From NCBI GenBank assembly GCA_963969395.1, contig OZ017804.1:10478001-10542000 (forward strand): a stretch of DNA of 64,000 bases. The letters are read 5' to 3'. A program made the translations under genes and the position numbers. The notes under the pieces are model-generated. The model ran no database searches. It worked only from the letters and a program-made list of their open reading frames with translations, and was not told the DNA's origin. Below are positions 26,816 through 37,692 of the stretch, one piece after another. Origin of the DNA: Pseudoscleropodium purum (Eukaryota > Streptophyta > Bryopsida > Hypnales > Brachytheciaceae). Positions within the stretch are counted from its first letter, which is position 1, and every line of letters begins with the position of its first letter.

Positions 26816-27079
26816 ACGTTGTTGTATTTTCCGCATTGTAGCAAAGAAAACATCTTCTTTATATTATTTTTTTTATCCATCTTTCCCCTTTCAATGATAT
26901 CATCCACTTTTCCATTCAAGGCAACCTTAGATGGTGATAATAAACTTGAAGTCATTTACATAAATGACTTCTTTGAAATGACAGCAAGGGCCTAAAGTCA
27001 TTTATTTGTTTCGTGACTACAACGTGACTAATTTGCAATCATTTGGCCCAATCATATAGGACAACAATTTCTTGTAGTG

Positions 27080-27860
27080 CCAATATTTGGATTTTCTACC
27101 TTTTCACTGGCTTGCAATTTGTTGGCTTTTGCTTGTGAAATAGTTTAGGAAGTACAAGGTAGAGGGTTGTATGGGCTAATTTGGGCCTTTTGAAGACCAT
27201 GGCACAATTTATTTTGTGTTTAAAACATTTCTCTAAAAGTTAGAACAATCACAGCAATAGTGTAAAATTTTGATAGATGTTAATTTGGTTTTACGTAGGA
27301 GTAGATGTAGGTAATTTGAGAGGGGTTGGAGGCCTTAAAAAGTATAAAAAGCCCTCACCTCCTCTCTCTTTGCACCCCTTTTTCTTGTTCTTTGTTTGGC
27401 CAAAATGCGGCTACGTTGTTAAAATTTTGTCAATTTGCCAAAAACTTTGTTTGAATTGCGATTTAGAGCCAATTTTTCTCCTTGATTTCTATACCATCTT
27501 TTGTATTTGAGCCCATTTCAAAAGACATTGGGGTCCCTTTGGAGAGCTTGCTAATCATTGTTATTGGAATTGCTTTCGAAGTCATTTGATTGTTTTGGGT
27601 GTCCATGTACTAACACCAAGGATATTTGAGCCAAATTTTGGCTTTGCCATTAGCTTGAATACCTTGGAGCTTGCCTTATCATATTTTAAGTGTCTTTTAC
27701 GTACTAACTTCATTCCCATTGAGCTTTTGTGTGGGATTCCAACCGTTGGTGTGTGAACATCCGCCTAAAGCCTTCAATTAGAAATACATGGTTCAACAAG
27801 TATTGGTTTAAGTCATTTGAAGAGGTCTTGGGTTGGATCCAAGACTCTTATGTGTCCCTT
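27080..27860 (+). mobile_element. probable 5' LTR region of a Ty3/gypsy element
   Basis: It contains TATAAAAA at 27343-27350, followed by a pyrimidine-rich leader, and lies directly before a tRNA-Met-type primer-binding site. The LTR borders cannot be fixed because no second copy of this sequence appears downstream of the integrase. Confidence 0.45.
27343..27350 (+). promoter_or_regulatory. TATA box of the LTR
   Basis: TATAAAAA is followed about 10 bp later by a CCTCTCTCTTTGC-type pyrimidine stretch, the usual arrangement at the U3/R border of plant LTRs. Confidence 0.5.
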
Positions 27861-27872
27861 TGGTAACAGAGC
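27861..27872 (+). other. retrotransposon primer-binding site (initiator tRNA-Met type)
   Basis: TGGTAACAGAGC differs at one base from TGGTATCAGAGC, the common plant LTR-retrotransposon primer-binding site. Confidence 0.6.
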
Positions 27873-28144
27873 TCTTGCAAAATTTCTCTAGAATTTGAGG
27901 CTAATCCCTCTAATATGGCAAAGCTTTGCCTTTGTATCTAACTTTTCTTTAAATATTTTTCAGGATTTGGGCTTTTAAATTTGGGCTTAACACCCTAGAT
28001 GGCAAAGCTTCGTTCTTCCTTAGAGTTTTCTATATTAATTTGTTTGAAGGAGTCCCCATACAAAGACCCAAAGATTGGTGAGCAATGGTCATTGGGAATT
28101 TCATTTGGGAAAAAATCCCAAAAGAATTAGAAGTTCAGACCAGC

Positions 28145-28285
28145 TAGTCGCCACTAAAACCCCAGCTCCACCAAAGTCAAGCTAGGAAGGCCCAGCTCTA
28201 CCAAAATCAAGCCAAGAGGCCTTTACTCCACTAAAATCAAGCTAAACAGCCCTAGAGCTCATCAAGATCAAGCCATGAGTTCAGA
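28145..28285 (+). repeat. about 30-bp tandem repeat, four diverged units
   Basis: Repeated phrase CCAGCTCCACCAAAGTCAAG with changes (CCAGCTCTACCAAAATCAAG, TTACTCCACTAAAATCAAG, AGAGCTCATCAAGATCAAG). It lies in the 5' untranslated or gag-proximal part of the retrotransposon. Confidence 0.7.
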
Positions 28286-30084
28286 GCTAATCAACAATTC
28301 CAACCAATACATGATTGATAATTAAGCTAGTTTATGATTAGCAAGCTTTCAATCATCACGCTCAATTCCAAACTTATTTCCCGTGTTGTGAAACTTCCAT
28401 GCCTAGAGGTGACATTTTCAAGCACTATAGCATACATACGAAATTGGAGTTGCAATCCAAGACGTCAATTAGAGAATTGCATTAGTACTTGGAAAGAAGG
28501 TAGGATTCTAATTTGCACACACACCATTCATTAGGGAATATTAAACAAGTTGAATTTTGCTTACAAGACAAATAGAAAGAAACAAAAAGAAGAATAGTTG
28601 AGTTTAGGAGATGCTAAGCATGAGTTATTAGTTAGAAGAAGCTAGGGGAGTTTGTCTTAATGCCTTGTTTGATTCCCAAACCAAATTAGCAAAGCATTTA
28701 ACATTAGATTTGAGAGGATTTTATTCCCAAAAAATATCTACAAAAGAAAAAGAAGGTATTGAAAAGAAGTGGAAAGAAAAAGAAGGGCAAATTGATCAAA
28801 GGACAAGCACTAGGACATCCTCAAATCTAGTAGGAGTTTACAACAAATTAATATTATACCACAAAACATTAGAAATGAAGTTGGAGCGTGCAATGGACAA
28901 TATAGCGGTGGCATTTGTTGAAGATGGAACCAATGTGGAGGTTAGTAATTGATCTTTCTATTGCAACCCTTGCATTTTTACCAAAAAACCATTAGATTAG
29001 GATTTAACGTTTGAATTTTAAATTAGAATTAGAATAACTTATAGTAAGTTGGAAAATCACTTAGCAAGTTTTCAAAAGTAATTGAAAAGTTATCATAGGA
29101 TTTTTACCGGATTTTTACCACAAAAGTTAAAGAAAATTACCAGAGTTTATCCTTGGATGAAAAGTTATTAACGGTGGATGAAATTTAGAAAATCATCCAA
29201 AAGAATCTTTTAGGGAATCTTCTAGGAATCTTCGAATCTTGAATCATGATAGAAATCAAAAGGTAAAAGTGGAAGTAATTTTGAAATATAATAGTAAAAA
29301 AGAATTACAGAAGAATTTTGATGAACTAGCCAATAGTCAAATTTCATCCGAGAATAAAATTTACCAAGAGGTTCAAAAGCAAGAAGTTTTTCCTTCTAAA
29401 GAATAGTAGAGCTTAAAAAAGATAAAATCAATTAACTCTAAAGGTGAAACACCAACCCAAATTCACTCAAGTAGTAGGAACAATTAAAAAATTTTCAATT
29501 AGGTCAAAAGATAAATAAAGGATAATTTAAAGGTGGAATATTTAGGAAAACACTTTCAAGATTCTAAAACTATTTTAATTATAAGCATAGAAAGAATATT
29601 GAACAAATTAGAGTAGAACAAAGTTTTCAACAAAAGTAGAGCCAATTTGGATCAAAGTCAACTAAAATTGACCCAAACAAGTCAAATATGTAATTTAGGT
29701 AGAAGTTTTAAAATAAAAAACAACCCAAAAATTTGCATTCAATTTCAATAGTTAGAATCTTAGAAATCAACAGATGAAGTTTTAGAAGTTAGAATTAGGA
29801 CCAAACTTCATCCACGAATATCTCCTAGAGAATTAGGTCAATTTGAGATTTATTTATCATTTTAGAAAGGGCAAGTTCAATCCTACAACTTATGCTACAT
29901 AATCTTTTTACTTTGACTAATCCCCATTGGCTTGCCGTTTGGTTGTCATAGCCAAAACCGGCCCCTTTGACTAACTCTTTGAATTTGGTTAGCAAATACT
30001 TGAGGAAAATGCAGGTAGAACAAAGAACAAAAGATCCATTGCTTGGAAGGCATAACTAAATTATACATTGTTAGACACCCATTA

Positions 30085-30711
30085 AGATTTTACTATGACA
30101 AAGCAATTAGAACTTGGTTGTGTACATTTTATTTCAAGTGTAGGAAATGGACAAATGGAAAAGACTAATGGAATTCTTTGTAAGATAATTACAAAAACAG
30201 TCCAAGGTTCTAACATAGATTGGTTTGCTAAAGTATTTGATGCCTTCTAGGCTTATAGGACAATCTATAAAGTCACCACTAAGAATACACCTTTTCAATT
30301 AGTCTATGGTCAAAAAGCAATCTTACCCATAGGACTAGAAGTTCAATCTTTCTGGATTATACTTGAAAATTGCTTAGGAAATGAGAAATTCCTAAAAAAA
30401 ACATATGTTATGTTAGAAAAATTAGATGAAATAAGGAAACAAGTATATTTGAATACATTAGCAATGCAAAAATCGTAGAAAAAGTTATTATGATAGTAAA
30501 CTAAAACCTAAGAAACTTCAACCAAATGATTTGGTACTTTTATATGTTAATAGATTTCCAAAATTTCCAAGCAAATTTAAAATGAGATGGTTTGGACCCT
30601 GCAAAGTGTTAAATTCATATCCCAATGAGTCAATTGAAATTCAAGACTTTGTTGGAAACAAACATGAAACTTGCTATAATGGCTACCACCTTAAACCATA
30701 TAAAACTTGAG
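30085..30711 (+). pseudogene. Ty3/gypsy integrase C-terminal half, disrupted
   Basis: The frame reads TMTKQLELGCVHFISSVGNG, then QMEKTNGILCKII, AYRTIYKVTTKNTPFQLVYG and QKAILPIGLEV. This is the end of the integrase core of gypsy elements (normally NGQVE..N, WAYRT, TPFQLVYG). A TAG replaces the Trp of the WAYRT motif. A frameshift near 30480 leads into RWFGPCKVL and YNGYHLKPYK, the GPF/Y-like C-terminal module. It is not functional. Confidence 0.85.
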
Positions 30712-30745
30712 GACAAAATATGGTTTAAGTAGAGGGCAAGAAAAA

Positions 30746-31258
30746 TTTCTAAATTTAATTAAATTTTTACTTCTAAATTTAATTTAATTTTTATTTCTAA
30801 ATTTAATCAAAAATAAAAATAAATAAATAAAAACTTAAAATAAAGTTTAAAATAATTAATTAATTAAAATAATAATAATAAAATTAAGCACTATAAAATT
30901 TTAAAATATAATTCTTTTAAAGAATTTGCATTGGTTGAGAAAAGAAAGAATTAAGTTAAAAAGTTTAAGTCTAGAAAATTTTCTTGTATACTTTAGATTA
31001 TAGTTATGGTTACTAAAGTGTAAAAGAAATGCATGTGTTAACAAATAATATGCATTACAGTTTGTTGATGAGGCATAGCAAAATAAGTAGTGTATTGGAG
31101 AGAAGACATTCATTTGGTCTAATCTTCTAAAGTATTCAAGTGTAGTCTTCATTCTATATAGATCTCATTTTATCTATAAATTTTAGAAAAATCATCAATC
31201 TTAAAACTGATTTCTCTAACATTATAATTTACACTAGAATACCAAGAGTTGAAAAGAG

Positions 31259-31291
<33 letters not shown>

Positions 31292-32590
31292 TAATGTTTT
31301 GTAAGTTTTAGTAACATAAAAGAGAATATGATAATTATGAGAACTTCGCAACTTAATTATTTACTATACCTTTTAAAAGAAAACTTTCTAAAATTCTTCT
31401 TTGTCTAAAAATGAAGTTGAGTATAAAAGAAATTAAGTAAGGTAACCTTAGTCTATAACTAAGAGTGAAGAGTTAAAATATAGTCAAGGGAAAAGATAAA
31501 AGCAAAAGATCCTAAGAAAACAAAAAAGAATTGGGAAGATTGAGAAAAAAGAGCATTAAAGCAAGGTGACTTTTGAGAAAAAAAATTTTGAGTAAAAATA
31601 AAACAAATTTCTTCTCCAAAGTATCTATTCTCTGAAAACATGCTAAATAATAACCTTTCTAAGTCTATGTATTTTAAGTTAAGTTAAACTTTAGATTATA
31701 TTGATGTTCATGTCTTCAGTCTTGAAATTACCTATGTCTTAAACAATTTTCCAAGAAAAGTGTCTATCATTGAGTTGATTATTGAGGCATGAAGCAAAAT
31801 AAAGCCAAGTAATCAGATAAGATTGTAGATATAGACCTTAGTTCGAAATTGAAAGTATTGTCTATAGAATTGCCGAGGGTTGTCAAGAATGGATTAAGTC
31901 TATAGGAACTGAAAAGAAAAGACATAACTTGAATCAAATTCAACTCAACATAATGAAATAGTATAGAAAATGATTGTTGAGCGTGTTGAGGGATAAGTGA
32001 GAAATTGAGTGATCTCCTTGTAAGAAGTGAGAATTGATTGGAGGTGAGATGAAAGAAAACTATATTGAGAGAAAATGCGCGGAAAGAGAAAATGAGCATG
32101 ATTTTAAGTTTGAGTGTCTTCTAGTCTATTCCATAGAAAGGATTTGAAGCACCAGAGAAAGACAGAAAGAAAGACAACAAATTTTGGGAAAAAAATAAAA
32201 ATCTAATAAACTAAAATCATGTCTACCTATAGTTAAGTCCAAAAGTCAAAATCATATGGTCAAAACAAGTTCACAACTTTAAGTCAATTTTTCATTTACA
32301 TGATGTAAATGAAAAAAACAATTAGGCAAATCCTATTTCTAAACTTAACCAAAAAAAACTATGCCTATTCTAATTAGGTCAACAAGTCAAAAGATCCTTT
32401 TTCTATACCAAAATCCTTTGTCATATTGTCAAAATTACCTAGTCTATGTGTTGAGTCTAATAGTCAAAATTTTATAGATTATTGAGTGAGATTGCCACTA
32501 TGGAAAAAAAAAAGTAATTGAAAATCCTACCAGTACCATTGTTGGAGTTCCCATTAGAATTAATTGAAAGAATTAATAAAGTCCAGATTA
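30746..32590. other. AT-rich DNA, possibly remains of a 3' LTR
   Basis: Starts with low-complexity AT repeats (30746-30900) and includes a long A run at 31259-31283. No match to the putative 5' LTR and no gene were found. Confidence 0.4.
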
Positions 32591-35200
32591 AATTACTATA
32601 GAAAGCAAGAATTTAGGAATACCTTCAATTTATATGGCCACCTCCAGACATGCAGTTGGTCAAACACTTCAATGCTATGAGTGACAGGGTTGACGAATTT
32701 CAACGTCCGCCCCAAAATAGCGTCCGTTTTCTGAACGTCCGGACGTATGGACGCTAGCGGACGCAGCGTCCCGACCGCCGTCGGAAAGCGGATGGGCGGG
32801 GCGGACGGCCCGACCGCCCGAGGCGGACGCCCAGATCGTGCGGACCAGATCAGTCCGCGCGTCGATCGGACGGCCGTAATCGGGCGGACGGACAAGCGGA
32901 CGGACGGGCGGACAGGCGGATGCTGCGTCCGCCAGAACGCAAATGTCAGCGGACGCTGCGGACACAACGTCCGCGTCCAGACGTCCTGTCAACCCTGATG
33001 AGTGACTATGGCAAAATGAGAAAAGTTATATTCTAGGGCAAAACATTGAAGCTCACACCAAAAGCAATAGCTAAGATTCTAAAACTACTAGCAAGAGGTG
33101 ACAAATGTCTTCTTATTTATTCATCCTACCAAAGAAAAAAAGATGGAGGTCTTCAAAGAAAATCTTGCTAAAGCCAAAATAGCTGAAGGATGGGACTTTT
33201 GTCAAATCCCAAATGACTCTATTGGTATTTCTGGTATATATCAACCAACACTTTTTTTGAGCTCCAAAGTTTATGTTTGCAATAGAAAAAGTAATATATG
33301 TGGGACTTAAGTCACGGATGGGAGGAAGAATTGATTGGGCTTAAATAGCCTATGAATGTATGTTGCAAGAAATGTTTGCTAAGAAGAATCAAAATCCTAT
33401 GTTTTTGAAATAGATCTACTCATCTTCTTTCAACCTATTGCCAATATAGTTTGAATTATTTGGGACTATTAGTGGAGAAGGAGTCATTATTGGAGATTCA
33501 GACAATTGGTGATATTTCTCTACCAATCCTAGAAAATAGAAAGGAGAAAGGACCATTTGTGTCAGAATCAATACTAAATGAATCAAATCTTGAGACCAAT
33601 GAGGGAGAATCAAGTTCCAATATTGAGTTACTCCAAGTTGTTAAAGAATACCATGATTATCAGAGGCTTTTGAATTTGGAGATAGATTCATATAAGACTA
33701 AAGAAATTGTATGGCAAGAATGAGTAAGGATACTAGAAGTATCAAGAAATAAAGTCTAAGATATGCATAGAGCAACTGAGTTTGCCTTGGGAGCCAAAAT
33801 AGAAGGTTGTCGAGTTCTTAAAATATAGTGTGAAGAACTTTGGAAATAAAGAAATCAAATAGATGATAGTTATCGGCTTATGGAGTTACAAATGGAAGAG
33901 ATGCAAGATGAAATCCAAACCCTTAAAAGTCAATTAGAAGAAGTTAAAAGTCAACCTAAAGTTCTAGAACTAGAAAAGACAAATGCTAATTAAAAAATAA
34001 ATGAGCTCAAGCAAACCGTATGACTATTGGTGAGTACCAATGATGAGTTGCACCAAGAGTTAAATACTACAAAAGATTTAGTCGCTAGAATCCAACAGTG
34101 CATGTGGCAACACAAGTGAGATTCAACACCAACTTTTTCTATATACCAATCATATGAGTTGTAATACAATACATGTCTTAGCATCTTTGAAGTTTGAAGA
34201 GAATCAAAAAATATCAAAAGAACAATTTGATGATGCATGGGAAAAAGCAACCAAATTTGACAATATGTAGAATCTTCTTTCTAAGATGATAGTACGAGGA
34301 GATTTCATTTTAACCAATTAGTCATCCTTTTTCTATCCTACAGCTGATCTAGGAGCACAAGCATTGTTATATTATGTGAATGTAGAGAAAGAATTGAGTC
34401 AACATCGACATGAAGATTTATTACATATACCTAAGAAAAAAGTTTGAATTATAGACCAACACACTTAAATCAATCCAAATTTCTTAGCTCAGAGATAAAT
34501 CCGAGATAAGTGGAAAATTGATCCAATTACAAGAACTTATGAAGAATCAAAGTGATATTATTTCTTTATTGGCTATAGTAACTAATTGTGAAGTTGTTGC
34601 ACAAAGAGGTGAATTAACTATTGGTCATTATCTTACAACCTCTAGAGCAATTATATCAAACTATCCAAGACTTAGATGCTCTTGGAAAAGGGAATTTCAT
34701 GCTCAGCAATGTCATGGAGACATCTATGTTTGAACTACCGCCTACATACTATTAGCCAACATTTTGGATTACACTAAAGACCTTAGTTCAAGGTTCACCT
34801 CCTACCTATCAATTTCTGGGACAATACTACCACATGTATGATAATATGGAAAAAAAAGACCAATTCCTTCTTGGAAAGCCCTAGAATGGTTAGTTGAAGA
34901 CTGTGGGTTATTAGTTGTTCAACATGAGCCTTATGACAAAATATATTAGTATATATCTTCAAGATGGCAAAAAAATCTACCAACAACAATGGTAACTAAT
35001 AACTACTTTTGCCCATGTAAGAGAAGGTACAAATGGAACTCCAAAGCCACAATTGATTCTATAGAATATAATTGGGCAATTATACTAGGAGCAATGGATA
35101 GTGCAGCAGCATGTGCTTGAGCCTATGGATCCTTCTATAAGGAACATATTATACACACAAATCCAATATATTTTTGAGCAACAATCTTTTGTGATTTCTT
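32590..35200 (+). pseudogene. decayed transposon ORF with coiled-coil segment
   Basis: After removing the hAT insertion, the sequence reads as a degraded protein with LTPKAIAKILKL near 33050-33090, MGGRIDWA near 33320, then an acidic, coiled-coil-like stretch at about 33720-34050 (LMELQMEEMQDEIQTLKSQ, LEEVKSQPKVLELEK). It continues with changing frames to about 35200. In-frame stops are mostly TAG, TAA and TGA where Gln or Arg would fit. The layout (N-terminal 'plant transposon protein'-like part, then coiled coil) suggests a gag-like or transposon-borne protein, but I cannot assign the family. Confidence 0.5.
32685..32997. mobile_element. GC-rich hAT-type MITE (313 bp) with 8-bp target duplication
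   Basis: Both termini are CAGGGTTGAC read inward, flanked by a perfect 8-bp duplication ATGAGTGA (32677-32684 and 32998-33005). CAGGG ends and 8-bp duplications are the hallmark of hAT elements. The interior is very GC-rich and contains about 18 copies of GGACG or CGTCC on the two strands, in striking contrast to the AT-rich host sequence. There is no transposase. It interrupts the decayed ORF listed at 32590-35200, so it inserted later. Confidence 0.93.
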
Positions 35201-35238
35201 GAGGACCCGATACAATGCTAGAGGCCCTAGTAAAGTAG

Positions 35239-35605
35239 TCTTGAGTTAATCATCTGGAGATCTACCGATACATTATAACCAATCCTAATACCACTATGAA
35301 GTTAATCATTGAAATATCTCCCAATGCACTTCAAGCAGTCGTAGTAAAGCCTTCTTCGGATTATCTTCAAGTGATCTCCCAATATAGTGTAACCAGTCTC
35401 ATAAATCACCCTTCAATTAAATAGTCATTGGGATATCTCCCACTACACTAGAACCGTTTATGCTAAAGCAAACTCAAGATTATGTACTCTCAAGTTAGTC
35501 ATCAAGAGATCTTCTAATAGAAACTGAACTCAGAATTGTAACCTATCAAAGTAATGCACTCTCAAGTTAGTCATCCAAAGATCTCCCAATAAAAACTGAA
35601 CTAAA
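35239..35605 (+). repeat. tandem array, six units of about 57-73 bp
   Basis: Each unit carries TTAGTCATC or a variant, then a GATCTCCCAATA-type core. Cores lie at about 35257, 35313, 35371, 35431, 35506 and 35579. The last two units are 72 bp apart and nearly identical. The core is the same motif that recurs singly across 35.6-43.1 kb. Confidence 0.75.
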
Positions 35606-35908
35606 GTACAACAATTTGTTACAGAACAGGACAAAATGCCTCATATTCACTACCTTGTTGGGATCGGTGTGTGAGTGTCAATGGGAGATCTCCAAATGAC
35701 AGCAATCCAATGTAGAATTCTAATAAAATCATTTCATGGGGATGTCTTTAAATTGATCCATGTCACATTTTGCAATGGTAGCATCATAGAGAACTGGCCC
35801 GCTGAATATTAACTAAGAAGGCTCTCATTATTTGTTGACGGGATGGTACACACATTCAAGTATAATAAAAACTTTTTTTGAACAACAGTATCCCGATGCA
35901 ATAAGAAA

Positions 35909-37213
35909 GTGACAACGTGGGGTATGGAGTGGGTGGATGTCGCGGACGGAAAAGTTGTTATATGTCCCAAACTAGAATACTTGGGAAAGAGTCACGCTAC
36001 GATGGCACTAGATGTCCTAGAGGTGCAAGAATTAGATGATGTGACTGCACTTCTAGTGATTGACGAGGAAATTCCCAAAGCCGACGAATCAATCAAATAT
36101 GGATTCATCCTCAATTATAGAAAAATGAGCTTGGAAATGTACAAGGCCATCACATGCAAAGGATTGCTAAACTGCTAGGGACGACTCCTACTTTTGGAAT
36201 CCTGTTGAAATAAGCAATGAATGGGACATCATTGATGAGCAATGGCACCAGTCTACTCCATCTATAGCAGCAGTCACAAGTCAGACGCCGAAGCCTTCTC
36301 CTACTAAAAAAAAAGGTGCAAAAAGAAAATCCACCATTGGAATATTAGGAGATGAGGAGCATGTTGAGGCAAACAAGAAAGGCAAAAAGTCCAAGAGTGC
36401 CCTACCACTAACTATTCATAGAGTTGCCAACATGATGGATGTAGAAGTTGATAGGCTCAGTGCAACAGAGATCAAGGCCATGAACAAATTATACAAAGAC
36501 ACCTTCATGCCATTGTACAAGTGGGGGAAAAGTTACTGATGCAAACAGGAAAGTGATGTGTATACACTACAAGTACCTACACAAAGCTCCTCTTGGAAGA
36601 CTTGTCTACAGAGGAATCGAGAGGAGTTGGCTAAAAAAATTCTACAACCAAATTCTTTTAGATGCTAACTACGTGTCGAAGAACATATACATTATTGTTC
36701 TGCCCCTGAAGCAAGGTCCATATGGTCCAAATGGTCCAAATGGGAAGGTTGCATTCTCGAACTTGCTCCCAAAGAAGACAAGCCTAACTGAGAAATCAAA
36801 CTACTACATCATTGGGGGGCAACACATTGTGGAAGCCCACAAGGAACTCATTGAGAAAGGCGAAATCCCAGATAGTGATAAGGCGTTTGCATCCACGTTC
36901 AACATAATTCCAATATGGCAGAAGTTTGATTTGAAAAAGAATGACATTGTACACTTGTCAAAGTCACTCAACTAGAACATTGCTAATGAGCAAAAGGAAT
37001 AGAGTATCATGCAGAAGCTCCAACATGCACGTATAAAGTAGACGGACATGGAAAAACCACAACCTTCCTATGGTGGAAGATCATACTCAGCCGAGTACAA
37101 CGTAAATTCAACTCCATTTGCTACGTCAATTTGCAGTCCACTTGAATTCACAATTGCTATTAGATTCATATTGACAAATGAAATATACAATGACCAATGG
37201 GAAATCACTGGAT
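35909..37213 (+). pseudogene. decayed ORF with GGQH (ParB/sulfiredoxin-like) motif
   Basis: Three readable blocks: 35909-36177 (MTTWGMEWVDVADGKVVICP...), 36174-36540 in another frame (EWDIIDEQWHQSTPS, then KKKGAKRKS and a Lys-rich tract; ends TGA), and 36553-37213. The third block contains SNYYIIGGQHIVEAHKELIE. A G-G-x-H segment in that setting is reminiscent of the ParB and sulfiredoxin fold (GGCHR, DGHHR). That is a motif resemblance only. The third block has three TAG codons and then TGA. No known transposase is recognised. The blocks probably represent exons of one gene. Confidence 0.4.
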
Positions 37214-37345
37214 GACCCCGTGCCTGCGCTTATCAACGGGAGATTTTTGGATGATCACATGCCAATGGTGATCAACAAGAGATCTCTACATGATTGTGTG
37301 CCCGCGGTGATCAACAGATGATCTCTGGATGATCTCATATCCTAG
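37211..37345 (+). repeat. 39-bp tandem repeat, about 3.5 copies
   Basis: Units start at 37211, 37250, 37289 and 37328 (GATGAYCNCRTGCC ... GATCAACAAGAGATCTCT). The period is a multiple of three, so one frame reads as a 13-residue repeat of the type SLDDPVPALING. Each unit includes a GAGATCTCT core related to the dispersed palindrome. Confidence 0.85.
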
Positions 37346-37692
37346 GCAAGTAACTGATGTCTTGTAATTGCACTACAAGCATTTATCCAATGATGTCTAC
37401 AATCTTTGCTGGTAGGAAAAGTAGTACCAAGGACAATCCCAAAGTTAGAGTCCCGCTCCTCTTTATGGAGAATGACGATGATGTCAATTGGTGGTTCAAG
37501 ATAGAGGGAGATTCCTCAACTATGAACTTCCAGATGGTACAGGTCCTGACTCCAAGGCAAAGCGGAAGCCGTTTGTGGCACAAGACTTGAAGCTGCTATA
37601 TGGACTCCGAGCTAAAGACATCAACTACTTGGTGGGCTTGGTTGAAGAGGGAACTATTTGTGTGAAGAATATGCAGATCATGAAGGACATAA

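Larger units (their letters stand above)
24315..27079. mobile_element. decayed CACTA-like DNA transposon, about 2.76 kb
   Basis: The right end, read inward, is CACTACAAGAAATTGTTGTC, a typical CACTA terminus. The left end is a damaged counterpart, CATACAACAAGAAATCACTG, followed by TCC as in the right arm. CCA abuts both ends, which would fit a 3-bp duplication with a small deletion on the left. Subterminal regions are crowded with short GTGACT/ATGACT motifs in both orientations, as expected for transposase-binding subterminal repeats. No intact transposase is seen; 25.37-25.94 kb holds decayed coding-like text on the minus strand. Confidence 0.6.
27873..30745 (+). mobile_element. body of a broken Ty3/gypsy retrotransposon
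   Basis: Between the primer-binding site and the integrase remnant lie about 2 kb of decayed gag/pol-like sequence, including an open stretch at 28665-28952 of lysine- and glutamate-rich character. Protease, reverse transcriptase and RNase H are not recognisable, so most of pol is deleted or decayed. After the integrase comes TTGAGGACAAAATATGG, then a purine tract (GTAGAGGGCAAGAAAA) that could be the polypurine tract at about 30738. Confidence 0.6.

Noticed and set aside
27080..32590. A complete LTR retrotransposon with paired LTRs
   Set aside because: The sequence before the primer-binding site is not repeated after the integrase, and most of pol is missing.
32596..32998. ORFs inside the GC-rich hAT element
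   Set aside because: They arise from repeated CGGACG words read in three frames and span the terminal repeats. No transposase motif is present.
35239..35605. CRISPR-like array
   Set aside because: Units are diverged, spacing is irregular, there are no unique spacers with exact repeats, and the context is plant nuclear DNA.
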